From assembly GCA_018333525.1 (NCBI GenBank), contig JAGXTF010000118.1:62001-126000 (forward strand): 64,000 nucleotides of DNA, written 5' to 3'. The position numbers and the translations under genes are program-made. Below, in pieces: positions 1-8,870 of the stretch; position 1 is the first letter of the stretch, and every line of letters begins with the position of its first letter. Source of the DNA: Bacteroidota bacterium. GTDB taxonomy: Bacteria; Bacteroidota; Bacteroidia; NS11-12g; UBA955. Under the pieces are notes generated by a model. That model searched no databases. It worked only from the letters and a program-made list of their open reading frames with translations, and was not told where the DNA came from.

Positions 1-159
1 AAATTCCCAATTTCCCTCTAAAGTAATGTTGCCATCTTTTTCAAAATCCCAGCTGCTCAGGTCTAAATAACCATTTTTTACAAGAGGTGCAGGATTCATA
101 GAATCTCTGCATCCGCAAAAAAATAGCAGGGCACATACCAATATGAGTATGGATTTCAT
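1..159 (-). CDS. N-terminal fragment of a lipoprotein, probably a 7TM-DISM-type sensor or related envelope protein (window edge)
   Basis: An open frame of 53 codons starts at the ATG at 159 and runs off the left edge, so only the N-terminus is present. The first 17 residues form a lipoprotein signal with a hydrophobic stretch ending in CGC, so Cys17 is the likely lipidated residue. It is followed by G-Y-L-D-L-S-S-W-D-F and, further on, L-E-G-N-W-E-F. In my memory this pattern opens the extracellular sensor domain found in front of 7TM-DISM receptors and some adenylate cyclases or kinases. The signal is seen in the sequence. The sensor assignment is inference from a short stretch. Confidence 0.55.
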   Translation of the reverse strand, partial: MKSILILVCALLFFCGCRDSMNPAPLVKNGYLDLSSWDFEKDGNITLEGNWEF

Positions 160-236
160 GTGTTTGGGGTGGGGTGAGTTCCCGTTTACTGAGGTAAATA
201 TCAGTAAGGAAAAGGATTAAAAAAATAAATTAGGGA

Positions 237-262
237 AATATTTCTTGCCGGAAGAAATAGTA
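237..262 (-). terminator. Possible terminator after bamA
   Basis: A perfect 7-bp stem (240-246 with 252-258, loop GCCGG) lies about 50 bases past the bamA stop. Read on the minus strand it is followed, after a short gap, by a T-rich stretch. This is a weak candidate for the end of the uppS-bamA transcript. Confidence 0.35.
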
Positions 263-308
263 TATCAAACTTTGCTGCCGGTAAAATTATTAAATTCCTG
301 AACGGGAA

Positions 309-2876
309 TTAGAATTGTTGTCCTATGAAGAAGTGTATTTGGCCTGGTTTTCCGCTTCTGGGAACGTTTTTCCAATCGAAACCATAAGCCCAGTCCAAAC
401 CAACCAAACCAAACATGGGCATAAACAAACGGATACCTACACCGGCAGAACGCTTTAGCTGAAATGGATTGTATTTTTTAATACCTGACCATGCATCGCC
501 AGCTTCCGCAAAGGCAAGACCGTATACAGTTGCAGTTTGTCCGGTAGTAATAGCATATCGCAATTCCATGGTAAACTTATTAAAAATTGGTGCACCCGCC
601 TGGCCACCCATAGCTGTTTGAGAGACGGTATAATTGTCGTATCCGCGTTGGCTTATAATTTCTGTAGCTGCGATGTTATATCCGAATATACCTGCACCAC
701 CTACCTGAAACCTTTCAAAAAAAGTCAGCCCCAAATCGGGATTGTAATATCCCAAAAATCCGAAGCGCGCTTTTGTAGTGAGCACCAATTTTTTCCATAA
801 AGTGGTATACCATTCCGCATCAAATTTCCATTTGTAATATTCACTCCACCTGTATTTTTCATTTACGGAAAGGTTGGAATAATTTTTATTGCTCAGCAGT
901 GAAAACGGCGGTGTAGCTTGTAAAGATGTGGTAAAAGAGGAACCTGACATTGGATAAATCGGGTCGGAAACAGAGCTTCTGGAAAGAACTATTTGCAGAG
1001 ATGGATTGTAAGAAATCCCGCTAAATCCCGTTGGAAAACTATAAATACCCGCATTCAGATTTTGAAATTTATATTGCTGAAAACTGAATACATATTGAAT
1101 GCTGAAAAAGTCATCCGGCCATTTCAAACGCTTGCCTAAAGATACTGTGGCACCTGTATTATAGAATACCTGCCGTGTAGGATCTTTGCGTTGTTTGTAA
1201 TCAAAACTATTTACTGTATGAAATAAAGAAACGGAAAATGAATTCGGTTTTTTACCGCCCATCCATGGTTCCGTAAAACTGAATGTGTAGCCCTGATAAT
1301 TGGAACCGTTACTTTGAGCGCGTAAGCTGAGTTTTTGTCCATCACCAGTTGGAACAGGATTCCAATTTTGTATTTTAAACATTTTTCGGGTACTGAAATT
1401 GTTCAGTACCACCCCTGCTGTTCCCAATAGCGTTGGGGTACTGGAATAACCATTTCCACCCCAACCTCCGCTCAGTTCTATCTGGTCGGATGGTTTTTCC
1501 ACCAATTTGTATTCAATATCTACAGTTCCATCTGCAGGATTGGGCTTTGGATTTACATTCATTCCGGCGGGGTCGAATAAGCCCAGAGCTGCCAGGTCAC
1601 GCATGGTTCTTTGAATGTCTCCCCTGCTGAAAATATCGCCGGGTTTGGTACGCACTTCCCGCAAAATAACGCGGTCGTGGGTTTTGGTATTGCCTGTCCA
1701 GGAAACCTTGCCAATACGCGCCTGAGGTCCTTCGTAAATGCGAATTTCCAGGTCGATGGAATCATTGTGAACACCAGTTTCTACCGGTGTAATTGAGAAG
1801 AATAAATATCCGTCATCCATATATAAACTCTGCACATCAAATCCACTTGGATTCATGGTGAGTTTTTCTTCCAGCAATTGCTGGTTAAATACATCTCCTT
1901 TTTTAATTCCCAATAATGAATCCAGCAGAGTTGTACGAAATTTCACATTTCCTTTCCAGTCAATTTTGCGGAAATAATATTTATGACCTTCATATACAGT
2001 GAGAATTACATTAATTCTTTTGTTGTTGATATGTATAACGCTATCGCTCAGAATTCTCGCGTCCCTGTAGCCTTTAGAAAGGTACTTGTTCATGATATTC
2101 TGCTTTTCGTCTTCGAATTTTGTTTCAATAAATTTGCTGGAAACAAATAAATTTATTTTATGGTAACGACGTTTTATTTTTTTAATGCTTTTGCGGAGAT
2201 CTTTGTCATCCAAACCTGAATTTCCTTCAAAAACAAAATCATAAACCCGTACTTTTTCACCTTTCAAAATATAGATTTCGAATTGCTCATAACCATCCAC
2301 TAATTTTTTGGTAGAATCCGTCTTAGCGTAAGCAGGTTCACGCAAAATCTGAATGGTGGCATTCAAGTACCCTTTTTCTTTAAAATACTTAAGCAACTTA
2401 GCTCTGCTGCGGTTTACAAGATTTGGAGTAATATATAATCCGCGCTTTAATTCCAGTTCTTCCTTTAATGATTTCGCCTGAGAATTGTTTACTCCGTGAA
2501 AACGGTATTGGTATAATCTGGGTTGTTCTTTTACTACAAAATTTAGAATAATATTTCCAGGACTGGTTTCCCTGAAATACACCTGTATATCGGAGAAATA
2601 ATTTTGCTTCCACAAATTTTCAATTGCCTTTGGAATTTCATTTCCTGGCAATTTTATTTTTTGTCCAATAGACAATCCGGAATAAATCACAATCAATCCT
2701 TTTGGAATAGGTTTGTTGTTTAATTCCTCAACCTGAATTCCTTTAATGGTGTATTCCACCGGTTCCAGATAATTGTATTCAAATGGCACGTAATGGCGCA
2801 TGGAGTCTCCGCCCTGGGCTTTTAAAGAGTCCAGTGAGAAAACCGATAAAAGAGCAATGAAAAAGTATATGCGCAT
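309..2876 (-). CDS. bamA: BamA/Omp85 outer-membrane protein assembly factor
   Basis: Inserts beta-barrel proteins into the outer membrane. The start is taken at 2876, which gives 855 aa beginning with a clear signal peptide (MRIYFFIALLSVFSL, cleaved near KAQ). The longer open frame upstream lies inside uppS and has no signal-like start. After the signal come tandem POTRA repeats with typical G-x-x-F/Y turns over roughly residues 40-480, then a C-terminal barrel of about 370 residues. The barrel contains an R-G-Y motif in the lid-loop position (IISQRGY) and ends in an aromatic residue (Phe), as barrel proteins do. The start lies 4 bases after the uppS stop, so the two are probably co-transcribed. 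Family assignment is firm. Confidence 0.93.
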   Translation of the reverse strand: MRIYFFIALLSVFSLDSLKAQGGDSMRHYVPFEYNYLEPVEYTIKGIQVEELNNKPIPKGLIVIYSGLSIGQKIKLPGNEIPKAIENLWKQNYFSDIQVYFRETSPGNIILNFVVKEQPRLYQYRFHGVNNSQAKSLKEELELKRGLYITPNLVNRSRAKLLKYFKEKGYLNATIQILREPAYAKTDSTKKLVDGYEQFEIYILKGEKVRVYDFVFEGNSGLDDKDLRKSIKKIKRRYHKINLFVSSKFIETKFEDEKQNIMNKYLSKGYRDARILSDSVIHINNKRINVILTVYEGHKYYFRKIDWKGNVKFRTTLLDSLLGIKKGDVFNQQLLEEKLTMNPSGFDVQSLYMDDGYLFFSITPVETGVHNDSIDLEIRIYEGPQARIGKVSWTGNTKTHDRVILREVRTKPGDIFSRGDIQRTMRDLAALGLFDPAGMNVNPKPNPADGTVDIEYKLVEKPSDQIELSGGWGGNGYSSTPTLLGTAGVVLNNFSTRKMFKIQNWNPVPTGDGQKLSLRAQSNGSNYQGYTFSFTEPWMGGKKPNSFSVSLFHTVNSFDYKQRKDPTRQVFYNTGATVSLGKRLKWPDDFFSIQYVFSFQQYKFQNLNAGIYSFPTGFSGISYNPSLQIVLSRSSVSDPIYPMSGSSFTTSLQATPPFSLLSNKNYSNLSVNEKYRWSEYYKWKFDAEWYTTLWKKLVLTTKARFGFLGYYNPDLGLTFFERFQVGGAGIFGYNIAATEIISQRGYDNYTVSQTAMGGQAGAPIFNKFTMELRYAITTGQTATVYGLAFAEAGDAWSGIKKYNPFQLKRSAGVGIRLFMPMFGLVGLDWAYGFDWKNVPRSGKPGQIHFFIGQQF

Positions 2877-2880
2877 GGTT

Positions 2881-3645
2881 TTAATGAGGGAGCATTTGTT
2901 CGCTGGTTTTACCAAAACGTCTTTCACGACTTTGGTAATCCAATATAGCTCTGTAAAAATCTTCACGTTTAAAATCCGGCCATAAAACCGGGCTGAAATG
3001 TATTTCACTATATGCAATTTCCCATAGTAAAAAATTGCTGATTCTCTGTTCACCGCTGGTGCGTATCAACAGATCCGGATTGGGAAATTCACCTGTATTT
3101 AATGCAGAATTCAATGCATTTTCATCAATATTTTCCGGGGTTGTTTTTCCGGATTGGATATCCCGGGCAATTTTTTTTACTGCCTGAATAATATCCCATC
3201 TGCCGCTATAACTCAATGCCAGAATCAGGGTCATTCTTTTACCTTCTTTGGTAGCTTCTACGGTTTCAGCCAGTTGTAAGTTACATTTAGCAGGCAATTG
3301 TTCAATATTTCCTATGGTTTTCAGTCGAATTTCCTTTTCCATGAGGGTTGGGGTTTCATCCTTAATGGTTTCCACCAGAAGTTCCATTAAGCCATTTACT
3401 TCAGATTGCGGACGATTCCAGTTTTCAGTGGAGAAAGCGTAAAGAGTGAGGTATTTTACTCCTATTTCCGAAGCAGCTTCAATAATTTCCCTTACTGTTT
3501 TTACACCGTGCCGGTGCCCGAATAAACGGATATGCCCCTTGCTTTTTGCCCAGCGTCCATTGCCATCCATAATAATGGCCACGTGTTCCGGAACGCGGGT
3601 CTTATCTATTTCTTCTATGGCTGCTGATCGTGGGGAGGACTTCAC
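2881..3645 (-). CDS. uppS: Isoprenyl transferase (undecaprenyl diphosphate synthase)
   Basis: Cytoplasmic cis-prenyltransferase that condenses isopentenyl diphosphates onto farnesyl diphosphate to make the C55 lipid carrier for peptidoglycan and O-antigen. 254 aa, the normal length. The active-site motif IIMDGNGRWAK is at residues 24-34, with the catalytic Asp at 27. The downstream L-Y-A-F-S-T-E-N-W and L-I-R-T-S-G-E-Q-R blocks are also present. The order uppS-bamA is usual in Bacteroidota. The 112 bases upstream (3646-3757) hold no gene. Confidence 0.95.
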   Translation of the reverse strand: MKSSPRSAAIEEIDKTRVPEHVAIIMDGNGRWAKSKGHIRLFGHRHGVKTVREIIEAASEIGVKYLTLYAFSTENWNRPQSEVNGLMELLVETIKDETPTLMEKEIRLKTIGNIEQLPAKCNLQLAETVEATKEGKRMTLILALSYSGRWDIIQAVKKIARDIQSGKTTPENIDENALNSALNTGEFPNPDLLIRTSGEQRISNFLLWEIAYSEIHFSPVLWPDFKREDFYRAILDYQSRERRFGKTSEQMLPH

Positions 3646-3757
3646 AAATAAGGGTGCAAATTAACGCTCTTAAGGCCGTATTTACAGCACCATACGTTGG
3701 AAATTCGTAAATCTTTGACGGATATAATTAGAAGCCTGATAACGGACCTGAGCCGAA

Positions 3758-4609
3758 TCAGCGCATTTCGGGGCATGAGCCTGCATGAATACGGAATGCA
3801 AGAGTTAGCGCAAAAGAATAATACCAGTCCTTTAAATGGGTGTCTCCGCGCATGGTGTTGCTGTTGAATGAAGGATTGCCATTCAGTGTTTGGGCATGGC
3901 TGTATTGCGCCGAAGTAATGTTTTGCTTGTCTACCATGGTTTGGTAATCCGGATAACTCCGGTTTACATCATCCAGATTATCGGTAAAAGTTTTTCTCCA
4001 GCATCCTTCCAAACCAAAAATCCATACCCCCTCACCTTTTCTTCGTCGCAATGAAATAGCTTTGATACCAAACCCAATTGGGATAGATGGTTGTAATCTG
4101 GAGTACTTGTTTTTCTGTCTTTCCGTTCTCAGATTGCGCAGGTTAATATCTGTATTTTCAAGCCTTGTGGGATCGAACCAAAATGCGTTTAATCCGGTAA
4201 GGAAATAAGGTGACCAGGTTTTGTCGTGGGTATTGGTGCCGAAAGGTTGGAAGTTGAATTCAAACATGTTTCCCAATTCCAGTATGGAGGTTTGAAAGGT
4301 AAGGTTTCGCAATCCATACGTTGGATCTCCCTCATCTGTTCCCTGAATTTTGAGATAGGAGGCTTGCAGCCTGTAAGAGAAAAAGCTGTTCATGGTGTAC
4401 TTGTAATACAAACCACCGGCTAAATGTAGGCTTTTTGCATCAAAACTATGTGAAAGGTCTCCGTTGTATCCGCTTACACCTGCATGGGCGCCAATTTCAG
4501 AGCGTCCATCAAAAAATCTCCGTTGCGCATGGATATTCCCCACCGTGAAAATCACAGCACCTGCGAGTATGAATCGCCATATGATATTACGATTTAAAAC
4601 GAGAAGCAA
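3758..4609 (-). CDS. DUF6089-family outer-membrane beta-barrel protein (second of two paralogues)
   Basis: 283 aa with an N-terminal signal peptide ending near IHAQ. Alternating hydrophobic strands follow, with the R-S-E-I-G-A-H-A-G-V-S-G-Y-N-G-D-L-S block that in this family opens the barrel. The R-K-T-F-T-D-N-L-D-D-V signature lies near residue 205. DUF6089 proteins are Bacteroidota-specific small barrels usually encoded beside uppS and bamA; their function is not established. The gene overlaps its paralogue upstream by 16 bases, which suggests translational coupling. The shared motifs with 4594-5541 show a tandem duplication. Confidence 0.85.
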   Translation of the reverse strand: MLLVLNRNIIWRFILAGAVIFTVGNIHAQRRFFDGRSEIGAHAGVSGYNGDLSHSFDAKSLHLAGGLYYKYTMNSFFSYRLQASYLKIQGTDEGDPTYGLRNLTFQTSILELGNMFEFNFQPFGTNTHDKTWSPYFLTGLNAFWFDPTRLENTDINLRNLRTERQKNKYSRLQPSIPIGFGIKAISLRRRKGEGVWIFGLEGCWRKTFTDNLDDVNRSYPDYQTMVDKQNITSAQYSHAQTLNGNPSFNSNTMRGDTHLKDWYYSFALTLAFRIHAGSCPEMR

Positions 4610-5541
4610 ACCTGCTTACCGCCAACAATTTTGCGGGTAAGGGTAAAATTAAAAAACATATACCAATCTTTAGCGGTGGAAGTTCCCCGAGACATTCCGG
4701 GGTCAAATTTCAAATATCCTTTTTCAGCAGAGCGGTCGCGCATGGCGTTTGCCAATCTGCCGTTGTTTCCTTCAACTATTTGTTCGTCAACATAATCACG
4801 GCTCACATCATCCAGATAGTCTGTAAATGTTTTGCGCAAACCGAATTCTATACCCCATGCCCAAAAATCGTCCCATTGCTTTTTATAGCCCACACCAAAT
4901 GGAATACAAACCTGAGTTAATGCATAGCGTTTGCGGTCGTTGAACTTAGTGGTTTCCTGTCCTTCTGTTCCCAATGGCTGTAGTTCAATCCATTGGCCGT
5001 CAAAAACGGCCAGATCGGCATGATGCACCGGAGTTGCTCCTGTGGGGTCATTCACCAAATCAGGGCTGGAGTTATAGGTAAACAATGCCCTTGGATTGTA
5101 TTTGAACACTCCCAGCCCGGCGAACAAATATGGTGAAGATGGGGTTCCTCTTTGGGTTTCACCGAAACCCAGAATATTATATTCAATGGTTCCGCTAAAT
5201 TCAATCACAGGAGAACGGAAACTCAGGTTTCTTCTGGCTCTAAATGGATCATCGCTGTAATTGCTGTCATGGCCGCTGATAATGCCATAAGCTGCAGTAC
5301 CACGGAGGGTAATAAAATCGGAATAATTAAAGCGGCAAATCAAGCCACCCATGGGCTTGGTCTCCTGCCAGGCAACTACTTTGGACAAATCGCCCATATA
5401 GTTACTTGCACCCAGGGTAATGCCAAATTCAATGGGTTTCCCCTTAAAGTGTTTGGCTTGGGCTGAAGCGTGTTGCAGGCTTATTGCCACAAGCAGGAAC
5501 ATGATGGTTTTTACAAATCTCATTTTGTCGCTAATGTGCAA
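4594..5541 (-). CDS. DUF6089-family outer-membrane beta-barrel protein (first of two paralogues)
   Basis: 315 aa as drawn. An alternative start at 5523 gives a cleaner signal peptide (MRFVKTIMFLLVAISLQ, cleaved after ASAQ) and may be the true one. It shares with the downstream copy the N-terminal E-F-G-I-T-L-G-A-S-N-Y-M-G-D-L-S block and the R-K-T-F-T-D-Y-L-D-D-V-S signature near residue 235. It is about 30 residues longer than its neighbour because of an insert near residues 160-200. It probably folds as an 8- or 10-stranded barrel in the outer membrane. The role is unknown. Confidence 0.85.
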   Translation of the reverse strand: MHISDKMRFVKTIMFLLVAISLQHASAQAKHFKGKPIEFGITLGASNYMGDLSKVVAWQETKPMGGLICRFNYSDFITLRGTAAYGIISGHDSNYSDDPFRARRNLSFRSPVIEFSGTIEYNILGFGETQRGTPSSPYLFAGLGVFKYNPRALFTYNSSPDLVNDPTGATPVHHADLAVFDGQWIELQPLGTEGQETTKFNDRKRYALTQVCIPFGVGYKKQWDDFWAWGIEFGLRKTFTDYLDDVSRDYVDEQIVEGNNGRLANAMRDRSAEKGYLKFDPGMSRGTSTAKDWYMFFNFTLTRKIVGGKQVCFSF

Positions 5542-5603
5542 ATATAGTGAAATTCTGCCAGTGTTACAGGTGGTGTCGTATTAAAACGATGGGTGAATCC
5601 CTT

Positions 5604-6434
5604 TTATTCTGTGGGTTTCATTAAAAAATAAACTCCCATGGTATAAAAGTTTCTGAGAAACGGAATGGAAGCCAGTAATTTAGATTGTCTTCGGGGTTTA
5701 ATACCAAATTTGTATTCGTAAATTGGATTGAACAAATAATATGCTTCCGCCTTTTTACCAAATCCGGTTTGTTTGTTAATTTTCAAAAATCTTTCAATGG
5801 AAATTCCTGTGCTTTTAATCTCGTACATGGTGCGTATTCCGCTTTGGTTTGTACCCATACATTGCAAAGCCCATTTGTAAGAAATTCCAGGCAGCAAATG
5901 GTACCAGGGAAGCTTGGAAGCCAGTTTACCGGGTAGAATCTGTTGGTGTCCACCGAAAGGCATATACCATGGAGGGAAAGCATAAAACACCATGCCCCCG
6001 GGTTTCAGAAAGCGATGCAGTTGAGGAATAAACCTCTCCTGATCGGGAATATGTTCGATTACATCTTTGAGAATTACCAGATCAAATTTTCTTCCGATAT
6101 CCTTTTCTATATCTACATCGTAAATGTTTTTATTTAAAAAAGCCACCTTTCCATCGGCCAATTCATCTGCCATAAATTCCCGGGCATGCACCAGACGGCT
6201 CTCTTCCAGTTCAATGCCAAAGGTACGATGTCCGAGTTCTGTAAATGCCTTGAGGACACCAGCTTCCCCACAACCAATTTCCAATACATCCATTTGTTTT
6301 TTCAAATCCACTGAAGTTTGTAAAAATGGAATAATATGGTTTTGAGTAACCTTACAGGTCATTTCAAAATAGCGCCTTTTATCACCGTGAAATTCGTACA
6401 TCCGAAGCTGCGAAAATACAGAATTCGAAGGCAA
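5604..6434 (-). CDS. Class I SAM-dependent methyltransferase
   Basis: 276 aa. The SAM-binding motif I, LEIGCGEAGVL, is at residues 51-61. It is followed by the acidic end of strand 2 (FGIELEE), the strand-4 motif DLVILKDVIEHI and the F-L-K-P-G-G turn, all typical of UbiE/Methyltransf_11-type enzymes. The C-terminal third is basic and aromatic with no membrane segment. The substrate cannot be read from the sequence; this fold acts on small molecules, lipids and sugars. It shares the minus strand with the DUF6089 genes but is separated from them by 62 bases, so it may lead that transcript. Confidence 0.85.
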   Translation of the reverse strand: MPSNSVFSQLRMYEFHGDKRRYFEMTCKVTQNHIIPFLQTSVDLKKQMDVLEIGCGEAGVLKAFTELGHRTFGIELEESRLVHAREFMADELADGKVAFLNKNIYDVDIEKDIGRKFDLVILKDVIEHIPDQERFIPQLHRFLKPGGMVFYAFPPWYMPFGGHQQILPGKLASKLPWYHLLPGISYKWALQCMGTNQSGIRTMYEIKSTGISIERFLKINKQTGFGKKAEAYYLFNPIYEYKFGIKPRRQSKLLASIPFLRNFYTMGVYFLMKPTE

Positions 6435-6524
6435 CCATTCTCGCCATATTGGAAAGAATGGAGAATGCTCTGTTTGGTTTCAAAAAAAATAGGCCGATGG
6501 ATACAAAACCCTTTCTCCTCCTAA

Positions 6525-8027
6525 ATGTTACCTTTGGTACGAATGAGCAAACCTGTAATTTCAACCATTGGAGAATTAAAGAAAAGCGGATATACATCTA
6601 AAAGTATTAAAGAAGAATTGCGGGATAATCTGATACAGTCCCTTCGAGACGGTATTCAGGTTTTCGATGGAATTCTGGGTTATGAATTCAGTGTAATTCC
6701 GGAAGTTCAAACGGCCATACTTGCCGGTCATAACATTAATTTTTTAGGGCTTCGCGGTCAGGCAAAAACCAAATTGGCGCGTATGATTACCAGGTTATTG
6801 GACGAATGGACTCCTGTGGTTTTTGGCTCAGAATTGAATGACGATCCCCTGAATCCTTTGAGCAAGTATGCATTGAATTTGATTGCAGAAAATGGAGATG
6901 AAACGCCAATAGAATGGATGCATCGTTCGGACAGATATGTGGAGAAACTCGCCACTCCGGATGTTACTGTTGCGGATTTAATAGGCGATCTCGATCCTAT
7001 TAAGGCAGCGAATCTACGGGTAGGATATCAGGATGAGAGAGCCATACATTTTGGATTAATTCCAAGAAGTAACCGCTGCATTTTCGTTATTAATGAACTC
7101 CCGGATTTGCAAGCCAGAATACAGGTTTCCCTGTTTAATATTTTGCAGGAAGGGGATATTCAGATACGTGGATTTAAACTTCGATTGCCTTTGGATATTC
7201 AATTTATTTTTACCGCTAATCCGGAAGATTATACCAACAGAGGAAGCATTGTTACGCCATTAAAAGATAGAATTGGCAGTCAGATTTTAACCCATTATCC
7301 CGAAGACAAACTAATTGCAGCCAGTATTACAGCATCGGAGGCAAAACTTTCTGATAGCCAAAAAAGGGAAATTGAAATTCCGGTTTCCATGCGAAATATG
7401 ATAGAAAATATTTCTTTTCTCGCTCGAAAAAGTGAATTTGTAGACCAAAAAAGTGGCGTTTCAGCCCGACTGGGAATTAGTATTCTGGAAGCTGTAGTTG
7501 CTGCTGCAGAGCGCAGAAAAATTATACATGGCGAAAAAAACACAACACTTCGGGTAGGTGATTTGTATCATGCCATACAGGCCATTAACGGAAAAATTGA
7601 AATGGTTTATGAAGGGGAACAGGAAGGCCCATACAATGTTGCAGTAAATTTAATTATACAAAGTATACGCGAAGAATTCGACCAAATTTTTGGTGGTATT
7701 TCTAAAATTAAAATGCGAAAAATTGGCGAAACAGATCAATACTCCCAAATTATCAGGTGGTTTGAAGAGGGAAATTTTTTACAATTGTTGCGAGATGATT
7801 CCGATTTGTCTTACCATAAAACATTAGAACAAGTAGAAGGGTTGAAAAAAATTCTACCTGCCGGAGAAAAAGATAATTATTTTTTGATGGATCTAGCGCT
7901 ACATGGCCTGGCGGCCAATTCCAGGATAAGCAACACCCAGATTTCGGGGACCTTTCATTTTGGAGATCTGGTAAACTCTATGATGAAAATGACAAGTGAA
8001 GAGGATGATGAAGAAAGCTTTTCCTGA
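6525..8027 (+). CDS. MoxR/magnesium-chelatase-like AAA+ ATPase
   Basis: A soluble AAA+ ATPase of 500 aa as drawn. The likelier start is the second ATG at 6543, because the -7 box TACCTTTG at 6529-6536 would place transcription start near 6543. The nucleotide loop reads GLRGQAKTK (residues 75-83 of the long form). This is a variant P-loop lacking the usual G-x-x-G-x-G-K, with Lys81 in the lysine position. Walker B is CIFVINELPDL. A sensor-1-like F-T-A-N-P-E-D-Y and an arginine-rich lid follow. MoxR relatives act as chaperones with von Willebrand A partners, but no such partner is adjacent here. Function beyond ATPase is inference. Confidence 0.8.
   Translation: MLPLVRMSKPVISTIGELKKSGYTSKSIKEELRDNLIQSLRDGIQVFDGILGYEFSVIPEVQTAILAGHNINFLGLRGQAKTKLARMITRLLDEWTPVVFGSELNDDPLNPLSKYALNLIAENGDETPIEWMHRSDRYVEKLATPDVTVADLIGDLDPIKAANLRVGYQDERAIHFGLIPRSNRCIFVINELPDLQARIQVSLFNILQEGDIQIRGFKLRLPLDIQFIFTANPEDYTNRGSIVTPLKDRIGSQILTHYPEDKLIAASITASEAKLSDSQKREIEIPVSMRNMIENISFLARKSEFVDQKSGVSARLGISILEAVVAAAERRKIIHGEKNTTLRVGDLYHAIQAINGKIEMVYEGEQEGPYNVAVNLIIQSIREEFDQIFGGISKIKMRKIGETDQYSQIIRWFEEGNFLQLLRDDSDLSYHKTLEQVEGLKKILPAGEKDNYFLMDLALHGLAANSRISNTQISGTFHFGDLVNSMMKMTSEEDDEESFS
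6529..6536 (+). promoter_or_regulatory. Bacteroidota -7 box in front of the MoxR-like ATPase
   Basis: TACCTTTG matches the Bacteroidota -7 consensus TAnnTTTG exactly. No good TTTG -33 element sits 19-20 bases upstream. Its position implies a very short or absent leader before the ATG at 6543 and argues against the ATG at 6525. Confidence 0.4.
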
Positions 8028-8035
8028 TTTGGTAT

Positions 8036-8043
8036 TATTTTTG
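8036..8043 (+). promoter_or_regulatory. -7 box in front of the DUF4197 gene
   Basis: TATTTTTG fits TAnnTTTG exactly and lies 17 bases before the ATG at 8061. The -33 region is not convincing, so this rests on a single box. Confidence 0.35.
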
Positions 8044-8060
8044 GAATCTCTGAATAAACT

Positions 8061-8798
8061 ATGAACAGAACTTATTTTTTGGGTGCGGTAATTGCTTTGA
8101 CTTTTACATCCTGTGACGTACTTATGCAGGCGGCTTCGGTAACCCTGGCGCCTACAAATGATGAAGTGGTAAGCGGATTAAAAGAGGCTCTGGTGAACGG
8201 CGTGAGTACCGGTACCAGCAACCTCAACAAGCGCGGGGCTTTTTTTTCCAATGCTGCTCTTAAAATATTATTGCCACAGGAAGTGCGGGATGTGGAAGGC
8301 AAGATTCGAAACAATGTCATGTTAAACGCATTGATTGGTCCGCAATTGGATAAGTGCGTTCAGGCCATGAATGACGGTGCCGAAAATGCTATGGGAAAAG
8401 CAATGCCGATTTTTAAAAGTGCAGTAACCAATATGAGTTTTAGCGATGCAATGGGAATTTTGAAAGGTGGAAAGAGTTCTGCCACCAATTATTTAAAATC
8501 AACTACTACCACGGCCTTGCATCAGGCGTTCAAACCTGAAATCCAAAAGGCTCTGGACGAAGTTAAAATAACAGAATATTGGAATCCCATCGTTACCAAT
8601 ATCAACAAATACAAAACGCTTTTGGGCTTATCCAAGGATATTCAAACCGATTTAACCATGTATGTAACAGAGAAAGCAACTGCCGGATTATTTACGGAAA
8701 TTGAAAAGGAAGAAAATGCCATTCGCGAAAATCCCGTAAAGAGAACTTCGGAAATTCTGAAGAAAGTATTCAATTACGCAGATACGCAGGTGCAATAA
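8061..8798 (+). CDS. DUF4197 domain lipoprotein
   Basis: 245 aa with a lipoprotein signal: hydrophobic residues 7-16, then S-C-D with Cys18 as the probable lipid anchor. The mature part is alpha-helical and matches my memory of DUF4197: the V-S-G-L-K-E-A-L start, a central N-L-N-K-x-G-A-F-F-S-N-A-A block, and a C-terminal G-L-F-T-E-I-E-x-E-E-x-x-I-R-x-N-P. The family is found in the envelope of many Gram-negatives and has no established function. It stands alone between the ATPase and the TonB receptor gene. Confidence 0.82.
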   Translation: MNRTYFLGAVIALTFTSCDVLMQAASVTLAPTNDEVVSGLKEALVNGVSTGTSNLNKRGAFFSNAALKILLPQEVRDVEGKIRNNVMLNALIGPQLDKCVQAMNDGAENAMGKAMPIFKSAVTNMSFSDAMGILKGGKSSATNYLKSTTTTALHQAFKPEIQKALDEVKITEYWNPIVTNINKYKTLLGLSKDIQTDLTMYVTEKATAGLFTEIEKEENAIRENPVKRTSEILKKVFNYADTQVQ

Positions 8799-8870
8799 AC
8801 TGCCAATTGGTTTCGTTTATGTAGATATTTGGTTAATTTTCCGGCCAATTAACTAGATTTACCACCCTGA

